DNA of 5,180 nt from a bacterium (GTDB lineage Bacteria > Latescibacterota > UBA2968 > UBA8231), in NCBI GenBank assembly GCA_027593305.1, contig JAQCJA010000369.1, forward strand, positions 1 through 5,180, given 5' to 3'. The position numbers and the translations under genes are program-made. The notes beneath the pieces were generated by a model. That model did not search any database. It was not told the origin of the DNA and was given only the letters and a program-made list of their open reading frames with translations. Positions 5,105 to 5,180 of the stretch are shown one piece after another; position 1 is the first letter of the stretch, and every line of letters starts with the position of its first letter.

Positions 5105-5180
5105 GGGTCGCCTAGACCTTAGGCAAGTGTGGTTTTCTGGGCTGGACTAGAATGAAAGACCGGAAAGACTTACCGTAGTT

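Noticed and set aside
4656..5150. Plus-strand frame of 164 codons
   Set aside because: It is the antisense of the 103-aa gene; no ribosome site, and the hydrophobic look follows from the complementary helical codons.

Overview
The window is about 5.2 kb of GC-rich bacterial DNA from a species I cannot name. The intact tRNA-type sequence with an encoded CCA end, the strong GC bias at third codon positions and the gene types suggest an environmental high-GC bacterium (proteobacterial or actinobacterial type). The window splits in two at a truncated tRNA gene near position 1900.

Left part (1-1806, + strand): the 3' 601 codons of a large membrane protein gene. It has an extracytoplasmic carboxypeptidase-regulatory-like beta domain, a helical segment and about seven membrane helices. 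This looks like stable chromosomal backbone. It is followed by a perfect 14-bp tandem duplication (1859-1886) and then by the 3' 45 nt of a tRNA-Val(CAC) gene on the minus strand (1888-1932). Only the 3' half is present: anticodon loop, 3' anticodon stem, variable loop, T arm, 3' acceptor strand and CCA. No 5' half adjoins it. This is the usual scar of a mobile element that integrated at the 3' end of a tRNA gene. By the geometry of such insertions, the element should lie to the right (1933 onward), with the intact tRNA beyond the right edge of the window.

Right part (1933-5180): every credible gene is small and on the minus strand. Reading in the direction of transcription (right to left) they are: a 103-aa protein (5048-4737), a frameshifted ~103-aa protein predicted to have a ferredoxin-like fold (4642-4330), an 86-aa protein (4205-3945), a 145-aa protein (3846-3409), a 112-aa protein (3394-3056), a possible coupled 55-aa protein (3054-2887), and a type II toxin-antitoxin pair made of a Phd/YefM antitoxin (2722-2405) and a RelE/ParE toxin broken by a single-base frameshift (2383-2098). 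No integrase, transposase or replication gene is in view. The pattern (tRNA scar, a row of small uncharacterised genes with good ribosome sites, a toxin-antitoxin module at the border) fits the cargo end of an integrated genomic island.

The clearest regulatory signal is upstream of the antitoxin: three 8-bp palindromes or near-palindromes spaced exactly 10 bp apart and abutting the Shine-Dalgarno sequence, a probable operator for the antitoxin. Two genes, and possibly a third, show one-base frame shifts, which mean either decay of the island or indel errors in the assembly. I found no CRISPR array, rRNA gene, intact tRNA gene, insertion sequence or integron attC site.
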